Assembly (NCBI RefSeq): GCF_006974125.1
Contig: NZ_CP037858.1
Coordinates: forward strand, 930,001 to 994,000
Origin: Stenotrophomonas maltophilia
GTDB lineage: Bacteria > Pseudomonadota > Gammaproteobacteria > Xanthomonadales > Xanthomonadaceae
Reading direction: 5' to 3'
Length of the DNA: 64,000 nt
A program made the position numbers and the translations under genes. The notes under the pieces are model-generated. The model was given only the letters and a program-made list of their open reading frames with translations, was not told the origin of the DNA and searched no databases. Positions within the stretch are counted from its first letter, which is position 1. Each line of letters starts with the position of its first letter. Below are positions 63,314 through 64,000 of this stretch, one piece after another.

Positions 63314-64000
63314 TCCACTTCCATCCGCACGCGCGTCAATCCTTGTTTCAATTCATCCAACCGCTGCTGCGCATGCGCATCGACACGGTGGAAACCGGAA
63401 GTGCCAAAAAACCGATGCAACGCGCCCTGCGCCTGCGGGTCGCTGGCTGCCTGCAGCAGGACTTCCTGCAGGCGATCACGCACCCGGGCATCGAGGTCGG
63501 CGCGGACCATCTCCACCGCACGCGGGTACGGTTCGGTACGCAGCAGTTCGCGGAAATCGCGCCGGAATGCGGCCGGCACCCGCCGCTCGTCATTCCAGTC
63601 CACGCTGCTCACCGCCCCCACATCCGCCATCCCCTTGTGCACGTACGTCGCGATGTTCAACTCGCTGCGCGCGAACACATACCCCACGCTGTCACGCCCT
63701 GGCACGTCCCAGACCCCGGCCAGGATCTGTGGCGACAGGCCATGGTTCAGCAGGGTCATCACCGGCACCAGGTAGGCGCTGGTGGAAGCCGTGTTCTGCA
63801 GGGCCAGGCGATGGCCGCGCAGATCCTGCACCCGCTGGATGGGACTGTCGCTGCGCACGAAGAACACCGTCTGGTACTCGCGCACCCCGTTGCGTTCGGT
63901 CAGCAGCAAGGGGCGAGCGCCGCTGCGCTGGCCCAACGCCACTGCCGTACCGGAGGTTTCCGTGACCCAGTCGACCCGTCCCCGCCGCAGATAGCTCGCC
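63310..64000 (-). CDS. PhnD-like periplasmic binding protein, C-terminal part (5' end outside window)
   Basis: About 230 residues are visible; the gene continues beyond the window edge. The pattern VDWVTETSGTAVA, SPIQRVQDLRGHRLALQNTASTSAYLVPVMTLLNHGL and NIATYVHKGMADVGAVSSVDW is that of PhnD/phosphonate-type solute-binding proteins. No transporter genes are near on this side. Coupling to the GGDEF/EAL gene suggests a sensor pair rather than uptake. The ligand is unknown. Confidence 0.88.
   Translation of the reverse strand, partial: ASYLRRGRVDWVTETSGTAVALGQRSGARPLLLTERNGVREYQTVFFVRSDSPIQRVQDLRGHRLALQNTASTSAYLVPVMTLLNHGLSPQILAGVWDVPGRDSVGYVFARSELNIATYVHKGMADVGAVSSVDWNDERRVPAAFRRDFRELLRTEPYPRAVEMVRADLDARVRDRLQEVLLQAASDPQAQGALHRFFGTSGFHRVDAHAQQRLDELKQGLTRVRMEVE

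Overview
The window reads as chromosomal DNA of a high-GC gammaproteobacterium of the family Xanthomonadaceae, almost certainly Stenotrophomonas (S. maltophilia group). Two independent signs support this. At least a dozen short palindromes beginning with GTAG have the form of SMAG, the REP family of S. maltophilia. The arginine operon is the xanthomonad type: acetylornithine carbamoyltransferase, acetylcitrulline deacetylase and a fused acetylglutamate synthase/kinase. There is no prophage, insertion sequence, CRISPR array or rRNA, so this is core genome carrying a dense load of small palindromic repeats.

Layout. 1-2.9 kb: an Oar-like TonB-dependent receptor (cut by the window edge), a LacI regulator with an operator-like palindrome, bolA and a YciI protein. 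3.3-6.7 kb: scpA-scpB-rluB, closed by a clear terminator. 6.9-11.8 kb: a small CxxC/HHxH protein, a divergent AraC/MFS pair, a secreted protein, and an omega-amidase/aminotransferase pair for methionine or glutamine keto-acid recycling. 12-18.7 kb: the complete cytochrome c maturation operon ccmABCDEFGHI. 18.8-20.2 kb: a MetX-like serine O-succinyltransferase and a DUF1294 protein. 20.3-26.9 kb: divergent cydDC and cydABX (cytochrome bd oxidase and its assembly exporter), with a perfect FNR-type box between them. 26.9-27.3 kb: two identical tRNA-Pro(CGG) genes, each with its own promoter and terminator. 27.5-28.7 kb: a CynX/NimT-type transporter. 29-34.7 kb: pgaABCD for the biofilm polysaccharide poly-beta-1,6-GlcNAc, preceded by a perfect CRP/Clp site. 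34.8-45.2 kb: a ten-gene arginine/proline operon on the minus strand (argF', argG, argE', argAB, GNAT, argC, argH, yciI, proB, proA). 45.5-49.4 kb: a secreted protein, cysS, sufE and an MFS exporter. 49.4-50.0 kb: a gene-free island of nested palindromes. 50-54 kb: a DksA homologue with a long histone H1-like tail, yidD, dihydroorotase and an M23 peptidase. 54.1-55.6 kb: a leucine-rich-repeat gene broken at a C6 tract. 55.7-59.2 kb: a squalene/phytoene synthase-like protein, a HAD phosphatase (Gph or MupP), ubiG and an MTA/SAH deaminase. 59.4-61.1 kb: divergent efp and epmB, substrate and modifier. 61.2-64 kb: a membrane GGDEF/EAL protein translationally coupled to a PhnD-like binding protein that leaves the window.

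Themes. Respiration and its assembly (ccm, cyd) and amino-acid synthesis (arg, pro, cys/met) dominate. Biofilm control appears as pga with a possible c-di-GMP-responsive Clp site, plus a separate c-di-GMP enzyme. Palindromic repeats sit in most intergenic gaps; in two cases they supply the stop codon of the neighbouring gene. I see no single wholly new multi-gene system. The least explained items are the palindrome island at 49.4-50.0 kb, the 30-bp palindrome family (two copies), the C6-tract LRR gene, and the PhnD/GGDEF-EAL pair. All functional calls are by recognition of sequence; no database search was run.
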